From Bacillus safensis FO-36b (GTDB lineage: Bacteria > Bacillota > Bacilli > Bacillales > Bacillaceae): DNA of 64,000 bases. Within the stretch, counting starts at the first letter, position 1; each line of letters begins with the position of its first letter. Shown piece by piece: positions 34,105 through 41,624 of the stretch. The notes under the pieces are model-generated. The model did no database searches. It worked only from the letters and a program-made list of their open reading frames with translations, and had not been told where the DNA came from. The stretch is from the NCBI RefSeq assembly GCF_000691165.1, contig NZ_ASJD01000006.1, forward strand, positions 121,766 to 185,765. The letters run 5' to 3'. The translations under genes and the position numbers were made by a program.

Positions 34105-34560
34105 TTACACTACGGATTTTTCGTCTTTCAACAAGTGCACAAAGTGGCAATATTGGCATAATTGGTCGATGATATTATCTTTCATCTGACGGACCTTTTC
34201 ACGAGACAGCCCCAAGTGAAGTCCAATGGCTCGATAGCTCATCCCTTCCATCATGCAGTCATAAACCACTCTGTTTTTCTCTCCTTCGATTTTGCTTGCT
34301 GCTGCCTCTATCGCATATACACGTTCTTCAAACTTACGAAGTCTCTTAAACAATCTTTCTTCCCTCATATCCATGTCACGTAATTCAGCTTGGCTTTTCC
34401 CTTTGCTCCCCTTTGGAAGAGTTGCCTCGATACCGTATTGCGCCACACCCCAACTTCGCATAGGTATGTCAGTGCCGTATAAAACACGCTGGAGCCGTTG
34501 AACCTCTTTCGCCATCCAGTGATAATTGTGAATGAGTCCTTCAATCTCTTTTTTGTTCAT
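34105..34560 (-). CDS. HTH regulator (ArpU/sigma region 4-like)
   Basis: The 151-residue protein has an N-terminal helical region and a C-terminal HTH (VVYDCMMEGMSYRAIGLHLGLSREKVRQMKDNIIDQLC) resembling sigma-70 region 4. Such proteins close the early operon of many Gram-positive phages and activate late transcription. It lies directly upstream of the putative late promoter. Confidence 0.7.
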   Translation of the reverse strand: MNKKEIEGLIHNYHWMAKEVQRLQRVLYGTDIPMRSWGVAQYGIEATLPKGSKGKSQAELRDMDMREERLFKRLRKFEERVYAIEAAASKIEGEKNRVVYDCMMEGMSYRAIGLHLGLSREKVRQMKDNIIDQLCQYCHFVHLLKDEKSVV

Positions 34561-34563
34561 GGT

Positions 34564-35052
34564 TCATGCTCCCTTCGATCGTATTAAATCTAGTTGAATA
34601 GCAATCTTTTTCTTTGCTCTATCTACAGTTTTTTGAACCGTTCCTTTACTAACTCCCATGAGACTTGCAATCTTATCTAATGAATTGCCGTCAGCAACAT
34701 GTGAGAGATACATTTCCTTTTGCTTTTGTGTAAGGGTGGATAAGGCGTACTCGATCAGCCTTTTATCTTCATCACTTAATTTTCGTGGTGGCTCTTTCAC
34801 GAAGTTGTATTCATTTGCTAAAGCCTCAAGCACTTCTGGTGAAGCAAATACAGTGCGTTGATATACGGATCTTCGGTCAATCGCTCGTTTTGCTTCCGGC
34901 TGCCTACCAGTGGATAACCATTTCACCACGTACTCAAGGTCATTTATCATGGCACTGAAAATCTTGCGGCTTGGATCTGTTTCGTCCAGCTGCTCATATC
35001 TTCTTTTTGTATCTTTTAACGCTCGTTTATACTCAAGAATCAACTTGTTCAT
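34564..35052 (-). CDS. Sigma-like positive control factor
   Basis: The 162-residue protein ends in a clear sigma region 4.2 HTH (LSTLTQKQKEMYLSHVADGNSLDKIASLMGVSKGTVQKTVDRAKKKI). PBSX Xpf and related phage proteins share this layout and drive late genes. It is followed after 3 bases by the second HTH gene, so the two may act together. Confidence 0.75.
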   Translation of the reverse strand: MNKLILEYKRALKDTKRRYEQLDETDPSRKIFSAMINDLEYVVKWLSTGRQPEAKRAIDRRSVYQRTVFASPEVLEALANEYNFVKEPPRKLSDEDKRLIEYALSTLTQKQKEMYLSHVADGNSLDKIASLMGVSKGTVQKTVDRAKKKIAIQLDLIRSKGA

Positions 35053-35061
35053 CGTTTCCTC

Positions 35062-35184
35062 CTATTTACGCTTATAAGCCCCACCTTTGGCTCTTTTCAG
35101 CCTTTGCATGTTTTGCACCATGAGTTCACGTATCTCTCTTTCTGTAAGCTCCTGCGGTCGTTTTTTTGGCTTTTCCTTCTTCAT
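35062..35184 (-). CDS. 40-residue basic protein
   Basis: Small gene with AAGGAGCGGCC before ATG: MKKEKPKKRPQELTEREIRE then LMVQNMQRLKRAKGGAYKRK. Strongly basic and helical; it could bind nucleic acid or a polymerase. It ends just before the RBS of the sigma-like gene. Confidence 0.6.
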   Translation of the reverse strand: MKKEKPKKRPQELTEREIRELMVQNMQRLKRAKGGAYKRK

Positions 35185-35201
35185 GGCCGCTCCTTTCCGA
35201 C

Positions 35202-35254
35202 AAATAAAAAACGGACACCAACCAGCACCCTTAAAAGGTGTTGATCAGTGTCCG
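35202..35254 (-). terminator. Terminator within the early region
   Basis: Long hairpin CGGACAC...GTGTCCG with an inner CAACACC/GGGTGCTG-type stem and TTTTTTATTTG following on the minus strand. Confidence 0.75.
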
Positions 35255-35273
35255 CAGGCTCTCCGTCTTGGAC

Positions 35274-35534
35274 TTATTTAGTTACTCTTTCAAAATCTCG
35301 TTCAAAATCATCAGCAAAGCAGGTATCCGTGTTTCCGTTTTCCCATACAATAAATTTTCCCGGTTGAGTAACTAACAATTCTTTCTCTTTTACGATGTGC
35401 AATATACCGCCTCTAAATCTTACTTCCAATACATCGGGACGAAGGTCTAAAAATTCTATGATGTCTTCATGGTTTTTCCCGGTCCATTGAATCGCTTCAA
35501 CCTCAATGACAACTGGTCTTTTTCTATACTTCAT
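35274..35534 (-). CDS. 86-residue phage protein, KYRKRPVVIEAIQW type
   Basis: The ATG at 35534 lies after GGAGGT. The opening MKYRKRPVVIEVEAIQWTG and late GKFIVWENGNTDTCFADDFERDFERV pattern belong to a very common small phage protein family of unknown role. Confidence 0.8.
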   Translation of the reverse strand: MKYRKRPVVIEVEAIQWTGKNHEDIIEFLDLRPDVLEVRFRGGILHIVKEKELLVTQPGKFIVWENGNTDTCFADDFERDFERVTK

Positions 35535-35557
35535 TCTAGGACCTCCGCTTGGACTTA

Positions 35558-35698
35558 TTAAATTGTATCTATGAAAATATGTTCCCAATCATCGTCGCCT
35601 TCGGAATAATTCTCCATGATATACAAATAGCACTTTGATTTATCATCTGATTCAAAAAGTATTGCAGTGGACCTGTCGTCATATACTCTATATTTCAT
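35558..35698 (-). CDS. 46-residue hypothetical protein
   Basis: GGAGGT lies 6 bases before ATG at 35698. The product is MKYRVYDDRSTAILFESDDK then SKCYLYIMENYSEGDDDWEH. Small acidic alpha/beta protein of unknown function. Confidence 0.65.
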   Translation of the reverse strand: MKYRVYDDRSTAILFESDDKSKCYLYIMENYSEGDDDWEHIFIDTI

Positions 35699-35702
35699 TC
35701 CG

Positions 35703-36134
35703 CTACCTCCACCATTTTTCTTCCTCGTTATTTCCCGATGCCAGTTCCTCTGTTTTACCAAGTAGCTTTTCACATTCTCTGCAATAGGCTTTTGTGCCTC
35801 CGTGGTGTCTCAGGCCGTCATACATAGAGCCTTGTTCTATTTCTAAATCACCTACTGAATTGTAGTAGATGTGAGCTGTTCCAGTTACTCTCTCTTTCGT
35901 GAAAAATCCATCAGCGCTCTTGCAATGAGGACATACGATTTTAACTGGAAGTACATCTATTTCTACCTCATCACCGAAAACATTGTCATCCAATAAGAGA
36001 GACCATGTATCTTCGTGATGGCGTTCGCCTCTTTCTAAAATATCTTCTTTTGTTTCAGCAGCTGTTTGGAGCAGAAATCCGCTCTCATTGATTATTTTCG
36101 TATCGTCAGGCAGGTTTGATAGTTTGATTGTCAT
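35703..36134 (-). CDS. Zinc-ribbon-like phage protein
   Basis: The 143-residue protein has CPHC (about 69-72) and CREC (about 118-121) pairs around a beta-rich segment (TAHIYYNSVGDLEIEQGSMYDG), consistent with one structural zinc ribbon. The N-terminal part is acidic. Function unknown; in the early gene block. Confidence 0.65.
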   Translation of the reverse strand: MTIKLSNLPDDTKIINESGFLLQTAAETKEDILERGERHHEDTWSLLLDDNVFGDEVEIDVLPVKIVCPHCKSADGFFTKERVTGTAHIYYNSVGDLEIEQGSMYDGLRHHGGTKAYCRECEKLLGKTEELASGNNEEEKWWR

Positions 36135-36150
36135 TCCGCTACCTCCAATT

Positions 36151-36441
36151 TCACACTATGCCTTCAAGCAATTTCAAAATGTCTTCGATGTCCTTTTTTT
36201 CAACATAATGATGTTTTGCCCTTACGCATATTAATTTGATTTCCTGCATTACTTTCACACACTCGTATAAGCCTCTTAACTCCCTATCGCTATTCAGACC
36301 TTTTTCAGCCAGTTTAATAAGGAACGACATATCTGATACCTCTATATCGTAATAGGGTAAAGTCTCACCCTGAGACAGTGCCATATCAACACAATCTAAG
36401 TAAGACTCTTTTATTTTTTCTAACTCTTTTTTCTCATCCAT
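36151..36441 (-). CDS. 96-residue helical hypothetical protein
   Basis: A soluble, all-helical acidic protein (KKELEKIKESYLDCVDMALSQGETLPYYDIEVSDMSFLIKLAEKG). Not recognised. Preceded by a reasonable RBS and followed after 9 bases by the next small gene's territory. Confidence 0.6.
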   Translation of the reverse strand: MDEKKELEKIKESYLDCVDMALSQGETLPYYDIEVSDMSFLIKLAEKGLNSDRELRGLYECVKVMQEIKLICVRAKHHYVEKKDIEDILKLLEGIV

Positions 36442-36452
36442 TCCGCCACCGC

Positions 36453-36878
36453 CTATCGGATATTAAATTTAACGGACTCAAAGGTCCCGATGTAGTTTCG
36501 TTTCTTGGAATCGGTGTAGCAGTCAATCTGGATAACATATGTTCCTTTGCCGGTACGCTTGCGAATTTCACTCACGCTAAACGACTTTAGAGGCGTGGCC
36601 GCTTTGAAGCTGCCCCTTTGTACAAGGTTCGTATCAGTTAGGCCGCCACCGCTTCGCTTTTTATATACTCCAGCGGTGTAATAAAGCGTGCTCGATCCCT
36701 TCTTTTCCGCTCTCCAATCGACCGTTTTTGCTCCTGCATAGTAATTGGTGTCATCCGTAAAGACTCTCGCTTGATGCCCGAATCCCTCCGTTTGCCAGTT
36801 TGACCAAGCAGCTTGAGCAGACGGCGCATAAAGCACCGCCGCAATAATAATAGTTAGTGTGATTAGTAGTTTTTTCAT
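36453..36878 (-). CDS. Secreted phage protein with Sec signal
   Basis: The 141-residue product has a signal peptide (MKKLLITLTIIIAAVLYAPSAQA-AW) and a mature, beta-rich, basic domain (WQTEGFGHQARVFTDDTNYYAGAKTVDWRAEKKGSSTLYYTAGVYKKR). An exported protein in a block of cytoplasmic DNA-metabolism genes is unusual. It could act at the cell surface, for example in exclusion or envelope modification; that is inference. RBS AAGGGGG overlaps the stop of the upstream small gene. Confidence 0.7.
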   Translation of the reverse strand: MKKLLITLTIIIAAVLYAPSAQAAWSNWQTEGFGHQARVFTDDTNYYAGAKTVDWRAEKKGSSTLYYTAGVYKKRSGGGLTDTNLVQRGSFKAATPLKSFSVSEIRKRTGKGTYVIQIDCYTDSKKRNYIGTFESVKFNIR

Positions 36879-36880
36879 AA

Positions 36881-37051
36881 TTAATCCCCCTTAGTAATCC
36901 CGTACCGATTTTTCAGTTCATTAACTTCACATGTAATCTTTTGGAGTAAACGTTTTTCCTCTGTTATCTCTTTATCAGTTGCATTCGGTCTAGTGATGTA
37001 ATGCTGCAATGAATGTTTGATGATCTGTAATTCTTTGTATTCCTTCCTCAT
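36881..37051 (-). CDS. 56-residue coiled-coil protein
   Basis: The ATG overlaps the stop of the upstream gene (ATGA), with GGGAG before it. The product runs MRKEYKELQIIKHSLQHYIT then RPNATDKEITEEKRLLQKIT and ends NELKNRYGITKGD. A small charged helix protein; not recognised. Confidence 0.65.
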   Translation of the reverse strand: MRKEYKELQIIKHSLQHYITRPNATDKEITEEKRLLQKITCEVNELKNRYGITKGD

Positions 37052-37530
37052 ATCAAACTCCCGTCAATGATCAGTACCATTTCTTCTTCATTTGTTAAAT
37101 GCTCAAGCACTTCTTTGACCGGGATCACATTGTTGTCCTCTCCATTTACTCGGCTGTATATGATTGTTGCATATGCTTCTGTAACTTCGGTTATTTCTTC
37201 TGACAATCCCCCATCATCATCAGCGACAACATCAGTATAGATTGTCATAGCATTTTCATCGTTTTTCGCTTTGATCAGTGCGTAATACGGCTCGTTCACC
37301 TCATAAAACTTCATTTCTTCTTTTTTGCTTTTAACCTGTTCCTCCAGCAACTGAATGGCCGTTTCTAAATATGTTGTAAAATCAATTGCTTCTTGCTGAG
37401 CGTGTTCCAACCATCCTTTTAAGTCGTAGGAAGATGTTTCAACCTCAACCCCATACTTTTGCAGGCCTTTTTCCTGCTGTTGGTGTAGCTTTGTAATTAC
37501 AGATGAGATAATCGGGTTATTTTCGTTCAT
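37048..37530 (-). CDS. Phage protein with MazG-like N-terminal helices
   Basis: The 160-residue product begins with helices KLHQQQEKGLQKYGVEVETSSYDLKGWLEHAQQEAIDFTTYLETAI, which resemble the all-alpha NTP pyrophosphatase (MazG-like) pattern with an EAIDF segment. The C-terminal half is an acidic alpha/beta extension (DENAMTIYTDVVADDDGGLSEEITEV). Nucleotide hydrolysis is possible but not established. Confidence 0.55.
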   Translation of the reverse strand: MNENNPIISSVITKLHQQQEKGLQKYGVEVETSSYDLKGWLEHAQQEAIDFTTYLETAIQLLEEQVKSKKEEMKFYEVNEPYYALIKAKNDENAMTIYTDVVADDDGGLSEEITEVTEAYATIIYSRVNGEDNNVIPVKEVLEHLTNEEEMVLIIDGSLI

Positions 37531-37703
37531 CGTGCTTCCTCCTTTAGTGTTTCCATATCAACGTTTAAGACCTGTAGCATCCAAAGAAGAGTAGCCATGC
37601 CTGCAACAGCTTCTTTATCCGCTCCATCCGATTTCACGCCTCTTTCTCCAAAGTCGTTCATTCGTTCAATGATTTGCCGCTGTTGCTTTTTATTGAGCTT
37701 CAT
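37527..37703 (-). CDS. 58-residue hypothetical protein
   Basis: Start ATG at 37703 with GGAAGGGG upstream. KLNKKQQRQIIERMNDFGERG...DKEAVAGMATLLWMLQVLNVD is helical. It overlaps both neighbours by 4 and 14 bases. Confidence 0.55.
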   Translation of the reverse strand: MKLNKKQQRQIIERMNDFGERGVKSDGADKEAVAGMATLLWMLQVLNVDMETLKEEAR

Positions 37704-38073
37704 CGGTATTCCCCTTCCAGTGAGGGTAATCCTCAAAATCCCCTATATGCTCATCATGTGATGCCGCATACTCTTTCTTTGTCATGTCCCAGCAGTCTTT
37801 ACACATGCTTGAGCCGATGTCACCCATAAAAGGAGAAGGACGCACTTTGTTTGAAAGTTCATCGCAGTAATCACACAAGCCGCCATTATGAAAATCAAGC
37901 TCGATCTTTGCCAGTTGCTCATCGCTTATTTCAACTTGTCCGATTGGTTCTTGATAGAAAGTGTGTGTTTCTACTAATTCAGGAACCCCGCTAAACGCTT
38001 TATGCTGACTCTTTTCGCCTTGTCCAAGATCAATAACGAGTCTGTCGTCAATCAAATATAGTGAGTAGTTCAT
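37690..38073 (-). CDS. Zinc-finger-like phage protein
   Basis: The 127-residue protein carries CDYC and CKDC pairs (about 67-70 and 91-94) with PFMGDIGSSM between, which would hold one zinc ion. N-terminal part YSLYLIDDRLVIDLG is beta. Function unknown. Confidence 0.65.
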   Translation of the reverse strand: MNYSLYLIDDRLVIDLGQGEKSQHKAFSGVPELVETHTFYQEPIGQVEISDEQLAKIELDFHNGGLCDYCDELSNKVRPSPFMGDIGSSMCKDCWDMTKKEYAASHDEHIGDFEDYPHWKGNTDEAQ

Positions 38074-38076
38074 AAT

Positions 38077-38769
38077 CTAGTAACCCTCCTGCTGCCGCTT
38101 ATGATTGACGGCGTTTTTGTTCATGTACGCATCTTCTATTTGTTCAGGTGTGAAGCCGAAGCCAACGATTCCAATTGCAATAAACAGCCACCATGCTAAA
38201 CGAAAATTTGATTCTTTTGTGTATTCGTCACTAAACATTCGAGAGTTCAGTAAATGCCACTGCATTTTTAAAAATGCTTCTGAAAGCCCACCTTCAAAGC
38301 CTTCCCTTTGGAAATCTTCAATGGATTCTTTTAATAAATACAGATGCCAACCCTTTTTAATCGCAATTGATAAGAAGAAGTGAATGCAGTCCGCGTATTC
38401 TTCTAGCAAGGGATCAACTTCACGGTATATAGTCACGCTTCCAGCTTCGCAAATAGGACACTCATCATAATTGGGTTCAAACAAATTTTTAAAATCTTCT
38501 ATGGTCGGAAATTCACCGCAATCATCACTTTCGCATCTAAAGTGAGTAGCATTTTCTGGTGTTGCACCTGCAGTGGTGAATACTTTTCTTTTGGGTTCTT
38601 TCTTATTACTCCAATGCTTAAACCAGCGGCCTTCATTCGCAAATTCGCCTAGTTCGGTGATAAGTGCTACATATGTGTTAGGCAGCAGGTCTTGACCTTC
38701 CAGCCCTTTTTCTCGGATGATGCGGTTGTCTAACTCCGCCTGCATCTTAAACATTTTTTCGAGATTCAT
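38077..38769 (-). CDS. Dimeric all-alpha dUTPase with zinc-finger-like insertion
   Basis: The 230-residue protein belongs to the dUTPase_2/MazG-like family that hydrolyses dUTP to dUMP and pyrophosphate. Visible motifs are ALITELGEFANEGRWFKHW (ExxxE metal site, about 36-54), KVFTT, LLEEYADCIHFFLSIAIKKGW (ExxD) and the C-terminal LAWWLFIAIGIVGFGFTPEQIEDAY. Between the first two helical motifs is an insert with CESDDC and CPIC pairs, a possible zinc knuckle not found in the shortest family members. Confidence 0.8.
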   Translation of the reverse strand: MNLEKMFKMQAELDNRIIREKGLEGQDLLPNTYVALITELGEFANEGRWFKHWSNKKEPKRKVFTTAGATPENATHFRCESDDCGEFPTIEDFKNLFEPNYDECPICEAGSVTIYREVDPLLEEYADCIHFFLSIAIKKGWHLYLLKESIEDFQREGFEGGLSEAFLKMQWHLLNSRMFSDEYTKESNFRLAWWLFIAIGIVGFGFTPEQIEDAYMNKNAVNHKRQQEGY

Positions 38770-38790
38770 TTTAGTTGGCCCCTTTTCAAT

Positions 38791-39249
38791 TTAATTTAAT
38801 GAGAATGATGGAACTGCTCGAAATTCAATGTTTTTACGTTGTCTGGACCAACCGTTTATAAATGGTTTTGAATCTCTGTAAGATATCTCCCACTTCTCCT
38901 TGCAAATATCTCTATGAAACTTCCATATCATTACATCTTCATTCAACGAACCTTCAATATCTCTACGTTCCCATAAGTTCCAATCATCCCATGCATCACT
39001 TTCCAGCCAACTTTCTAAATCATAATCAGTTTCAAAAACGAAGAAAGGACCGTCATCAATCGAATACAGCAAAAACAAATTATCGTGCATGTTACCTTCC
39101 TCCATAGATTCTGATGCTGAACTAGGATCCAATGTTCGAATTACATTTAGGTTTTTTGTGTTTCGCTCATCCGTTTTTTTCAGTTCGTCCTTTATAAATT
39201 CAACCGCTTCCCTAAGCGTTTCAAATTCCTTTAACACATGTTCACTCAT
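38791..39249 (-). CDS. 152-residue hypothetical phage protein
   Basis: An acidic, tryptophan-rich protein (ESWLESDAWDDWNLWERRDIEG) with a helical N-terminus. No recognised family or membrane segment. GGAGGAAAC precedes the ATG. Confidence 0.55.
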   Translation of the reverse strand: MSEHVLKEFETLREAVEFIKDELKKTDERNTKNLNVIRTLDPSSASESMEEGNMHDNLFLLYSIDDGPFFVFETDYDLESWLESDAWDDWNLWERRDIEGSLNEDVMIWKFHRDICKEKWEISYRDSKPFINGWSRQRKNIEFRAVPSFSLN

Positions 39250-39276
39250 ACCGTTTCCTCCTAAGCCGCTAGGCTG

Positions 39277-39741
39277 TTATATAAGCTGCAAATTAAGTGC
39301 TTTTTTCCGTTCTTCCAATAGTTTTGCTTTGACCTCTTTGACTGGAATAGGTCTGATAGGTCTGCCGAGAAAAGAGACAACAATATCCGTGTATTCAATG
39401 CTCACATCTGTATACCCGACTGATTGATACGGCTTGCCCTCAATCCACACAAGTTTTCCAAGTTGTATCTTTTTCAAGATGTGTTCTTTCCCCGTTCTGA
39501 TTCTTGCTACAATATCCACTGTTTTATACTCAGCAGGATTAAATGTCTCTGGCTGATACAGTATTTTTTCAGATGTATTTTGACATGTGTATACAATTTC
39601 AAGCTGGCTATATGTGATTGAAACTTCTTCTATGCCAATGATGATCCAGTTAGTTTGTTTAAACTCCAGCAAGTCGCCTATCTGCAACGGCTGCTTGTAC
39701 AGGTTATAAGTCTTTTTAATAGACTTAATAATGTGTTTCAT
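39277..39741 (-). CDS. 154-residue hypothetical phage protein
   Basis: A basic, beta-rich protein (LQIGDLLEFKQTNWIIIGIEEVSITYSQLEIVYTC ... GKLVWIEGKPYQSVGYTDV) that may contain an SH3-like barrel. Not recognised. Its start overlaps the upstream gene stop by 4 bases. Confidence 0.55.
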   Translation of the reverse strand: MKHIIKSIKKTYNLYKQPLQIGDLLEFKQTNWIIIGIEEVSITYSQLEIVYTCQNTSEKILYQPETFNPAEYKTVDIVARIRTGKEHILKKIQLGKLVWIEGKPYQSVGYTDVSIEYTDIVVSFLGRPIRPIPVKEVKAKLLEERKKALNLQLI

Positions 39742-39986
39742 TGCATCAACCCAGCAATCGTTATAATCCCCATGAAAAACAGCAACGTGAAGATGACAGG
39801 CCCGTTTGACTCACGCTTTGCCATGATGACATTGCCCTCTATGATCAAGTCTGGGCAATAATCAGCAAGCACTGGTACGAAAAATTCCGGCACGCCTATA
39901 TGTGCAGCTGCATCATCAATCGTCATCGCTTTGTTTTTGCAGGCTTTGACGGCCTGCGATAGTTCAACGTGTTTTGGTAGACTCAT
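39738..39986 (-). CDS. 82-residue protein with C-terminal membrane anchor
   Basis: The N-terminal part (ELSQAVKACKNKAMTIDDAAAHIGVPEFFVPVLADYCPDLII) resembles an HTH-like fold. The last 18 residues (VIFTLLFFMGIITIAGLM) form one membrane helix. A tail-anchored DNA-binding-like protein is an odd combination. Function unknown. Confidence 0.6.
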   Translation of the reverse strand: MSLPKHVELSQAVKACKNKAMTIDDAAAHIGVPEFFVPVLADYCPDLIIEGNVIMAKRESNGPVIFTLLFFMGIITIAGLMQ

Positions 39987-40001
39987 AATCTCAACCCCCG
40001 T

Positions 40002-40208
40002 TTATTTTTTGATCTTGAATCCTATTTCATGGTCCACTCTCGCAAAGTGACCTTTAGCAGTTTGAATAATTGTTTTTCCGTGTTCAGGCGCGTCTGTGAT
40101 ATGGGCTGTTCCTTCGTTGCCGTCAATCACGATGATGCGGACCTTCCCAGGTTCTAAATTCTGATCAATGGTTGTAGCAAAATCTTTTATTTCTGTTGGT
40201 TGGTTCAT
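40002..40208 (-). CDS. XtrA/YqaO-like phage protein
   Basis: The ATG at 40208 (GGGGGCG upstream) gives 68 residues: MNQPTEIKDFATTIDQNLEP then GKVRIIVIDGNEGTAHITDA and so on. It resembles XtrA of PBSX and YqaO of skin, small proteins at the end of the replication block. Function unknown. Confidence 0.7.
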   Translation of the reverse strand: MNQPTEIKDFATTIDQNLEPGKVRIIVIDGNEGTAHITDAPEHGKTIIQTAKGHFARVDHEIGFKIKK

Positions 40209-40281
40209 CCGCTTCGCCCCCATGTGTTATAATTAAAGTGTTGGATTTAATTAGCACTGGAGCAGCGGCTTCGGTGTTTTT

Positions 40282-40437
40282 TTATGCCCATTTATCCATC
40301 TGGAACGTTGGTGACGGTTTTAGTTCTTCTCGATATACGATAGGATGTTTTGCTAGATACGCTTCTAGCTCCTCTTTAGTCATCTTCCACTCGATGACTG
40401 GACCCGCAGCGTATGGGTTGTTAGGCTTTCCGCTCAT
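40282..40437 (-). CDS. 51-residue phage protein
   Basis: GGAGG lies 8 bases before ATG. The product begins MSGKPNNPYAAGPVIEWKMT and continues KEELEAYLAKHPIVYREELK. It starts inside the end of the Cys-rich gene (17-base overlap). Not recognised. Confidence 0.65.
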   Translation of the reverse strand: MSGKPNNPYAAGPVIEWKMTKEELEAYLAKHPIVYREELKPSPTFQMDKWA

Positions 40438-40597
40438 GTTTTCCACCTCCGATCCTCGGTATTTCTGCTCCGCCCATTCGCTTGCAATCTGCTCCGAAGC
40501 GGCTTGAACATTGTTTGAACTGCTTGCAACGTGTCATACAGGCCATAAGCTTATCTTCTTTTTGAACCCACAACGGACGATCGTCTGCTATTACCAC
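40421..40597 (-). CDS. 58-residue cysteine-rich protein
   Basis: From a GTG start just after the DUF1064 gene stop: residues 17-40 read LMACMTRCKQFKQCSSRF then GADCKR, with four cysteines (C19, C23, C30, C38) that could bind zinc. The RBS candidate (GGGGGA) is 15 bases away, so the exact start is uncertain. Coupling to the upstream gene is likely. Confidence 0.5.
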   Translation of the reverse strand: MVIADDRPLWVQKEDKLMACMTRCKQFKQCSSRFGADCKRMGGAEIPRIGGGKHERKA

Positions 40598-40599
40598 GT

Positions 40600-41016
40600 T
40601 TAACAGTTGGTTTCCCCCGCCTTCCTTTTCAATTTTTTCAATTTTTTGAGTTTGTCCAGCTCTATGAACCCTAGCGACCGATCAAAAGCAATGACCTTTA
40701 GCGGCGTATCAAATTTGCGTTCGTACAGCTTTCGCTTGATGGCGAACTCCTTTGTTTCCATGCCTTTGATGTCGATTATTTCTTTTGATCCATCGAGTTT
40801 AGTGATCTCGAAGTCTGCAATATATTCAATCTTCCGAAAAGTCTTGTCGTTCTTTTTGAATGCTTCTTGCAGTTCAAAACGTGGCTGCAATGAAAAATCT
40901 TTTATCTGCTTGGATTGCTTGAGCCATTTAAGCTGCTCATAGTATTTGGCTTCTGCCTTACTATCGAAGGTGAAGCCGTCTACTACCGTTTTACGTGCGC
41001 CGTATTTATTGGACAT
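40600..41016 (-). CDS. DUF1064 PD-(D/E)XK-type nuclease
   Basis: The 138-residue protein has the DUF1064 layout: NKYGARKTVVDGFTFDSKAEAKYYEQL, then LQPRFELQ, RKIEYIADFEI and EIIDIKGMETKEF. E/D-x-K residues (E22, D69, D81/K83 by rough count) fit a PD-(D/E)XK nuclease. Such phage proteins are proposed recombination endonucleases. It lies among recombination and replication genes. Confidence 0.75.
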   Translation of the reverse strand: MSNKYGARKTVVDGFTFDSKAEAKYYEQLKWLKQSKQIKDFSLQPRFELQEAFKKNDKTFRKIEYIADFEITKLDGSKEIIDIKGMETKEFAIKRKLYERKFDTPLKVIAFDRSLGFIELDKLKKLKKLKRKAGETNC

Positions 41017-41135
41017 GTTTTGTTGATCCTCGCTTTCCGTTGCTGGAAGTGCTTTTTCAGTTCGGCAACGAGTTTTTCTTTTTCCGATTCGTTTAGGTTG
41101 GTTCGTTTCAGTAGTTCAGTGATGCTAGGATTCAT
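40983..41135 (-). CDS. 50-residue helical protein
   Basis: The start at 41135 shares bases with the upstream stop (TAATG), so translation is coupled. MNPSITELLKRTNLNESEKE then KLVAELKKHFQQRKARINKT. Its 3' end overlaps the DUF1064 start by 34 bases. Not recognised. Confidence 0.55.
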   Translation of the reverse strand: MNPSITELLKRTNLNESEKEKLVAELKKHFQQRKARINKTCPINTAHVKR

Positions 41136-41353
41136 TATTTTTCCGTTAACAGCTCCGGATTTTCGTAGATGCTTCCGATTCTGGTGTTTCTGTGGTCTGA
41201 ATTGTGGTAGACTTCCCAAAACTTTCCTTCCCCGTCTGTTAACTCAATTGTTCTCCGTTTATGCCTCACAAAAATTCCTATTTTGGTTGGGTTCATTGTG
41301 CCAGCCCATCCATTTTCGATGATGTCACCAAATTTAAACTTTACCTGCTTCAT
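41135..41353 (-). CDS. 72-residue beta-rich phage protein
   Basis: Start ATG after GGAGGTAAGCGA. The protein (MKQVKFKFGDIIENGWAG ... NPTKIGIFVRHKRRTIELTDGEGKFWEVYH) looks like an SH3-type small barrel. Common in Bacillus phages; function unknown. Confidence 0.6.
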   Translation of the reverse strand: MKQVKFKFGDIIENGWAGTMNPTKIGIFVRHKRRTIELTDGEGKFWEVYHNSDHRNTRIGSIYENPELLTEK

Positions 41354-41357
41354 TCGC

Positions 41358-41450
41358 TTACCTCCCGTCATCCCGCATCCATTGCAGGAGCTTCCTTTCT
41401 CTTGATGATGCCGTGAAAGCGATAGTGATTAGTGCTGCCATCGTCTTCAT
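41358..41450 (-). CDS. Possible 30-residue peptide
   Basis: ATG overlaps the upstream stop (ATGA) and the frame ends just before the next RBS: MKTMAALITIAFTASSRERK then LLQWMRDDGR. It may be a coupled micro-gene; no other support. Confidence 0.35.
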   Translation of the reverse strand: MKTMAALITIAFTASSRERKLLQWMRDDGR

Positions 41451-41623
41451 GCTGTCTTGCCTTCTAGTGCTTGCGCTTTCGCAAGCATTTGATTTAATTG
41501 CTCGATGACTGGCTTTAGGCTTTGCTTACGTCCTGTGGTGTTACAATCAGGACAAGGGAAGAAGCCCGCCATGAAGGTATTTTCGTTTATGACGACTTTC
41601 TCGTCATTGCATGTGTTGCACAT
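41447..41623 (-). CDS. 58-residue zinc-ribbon protein
   Basis: The ATG follows the helicase-loader stop by one base with GGAG inside that gene's end. CNTC (2-5) and CPDC (24-27) pairs form a likely zinc ribbon: MCNTCNDEKVVINENTF ... MAGFFPCPDCNTTGRKQ. A helical C-terminus follows. Not recognised beyond this. Confidence 0.65.
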   Translation of the reverse strand: MCNTCNDEKVVINENTFMAGFFPCPDCNTTGRKQSLKPVIEQLNQMLAKAQALEGKTA

Positions 41624-41624
41624 T

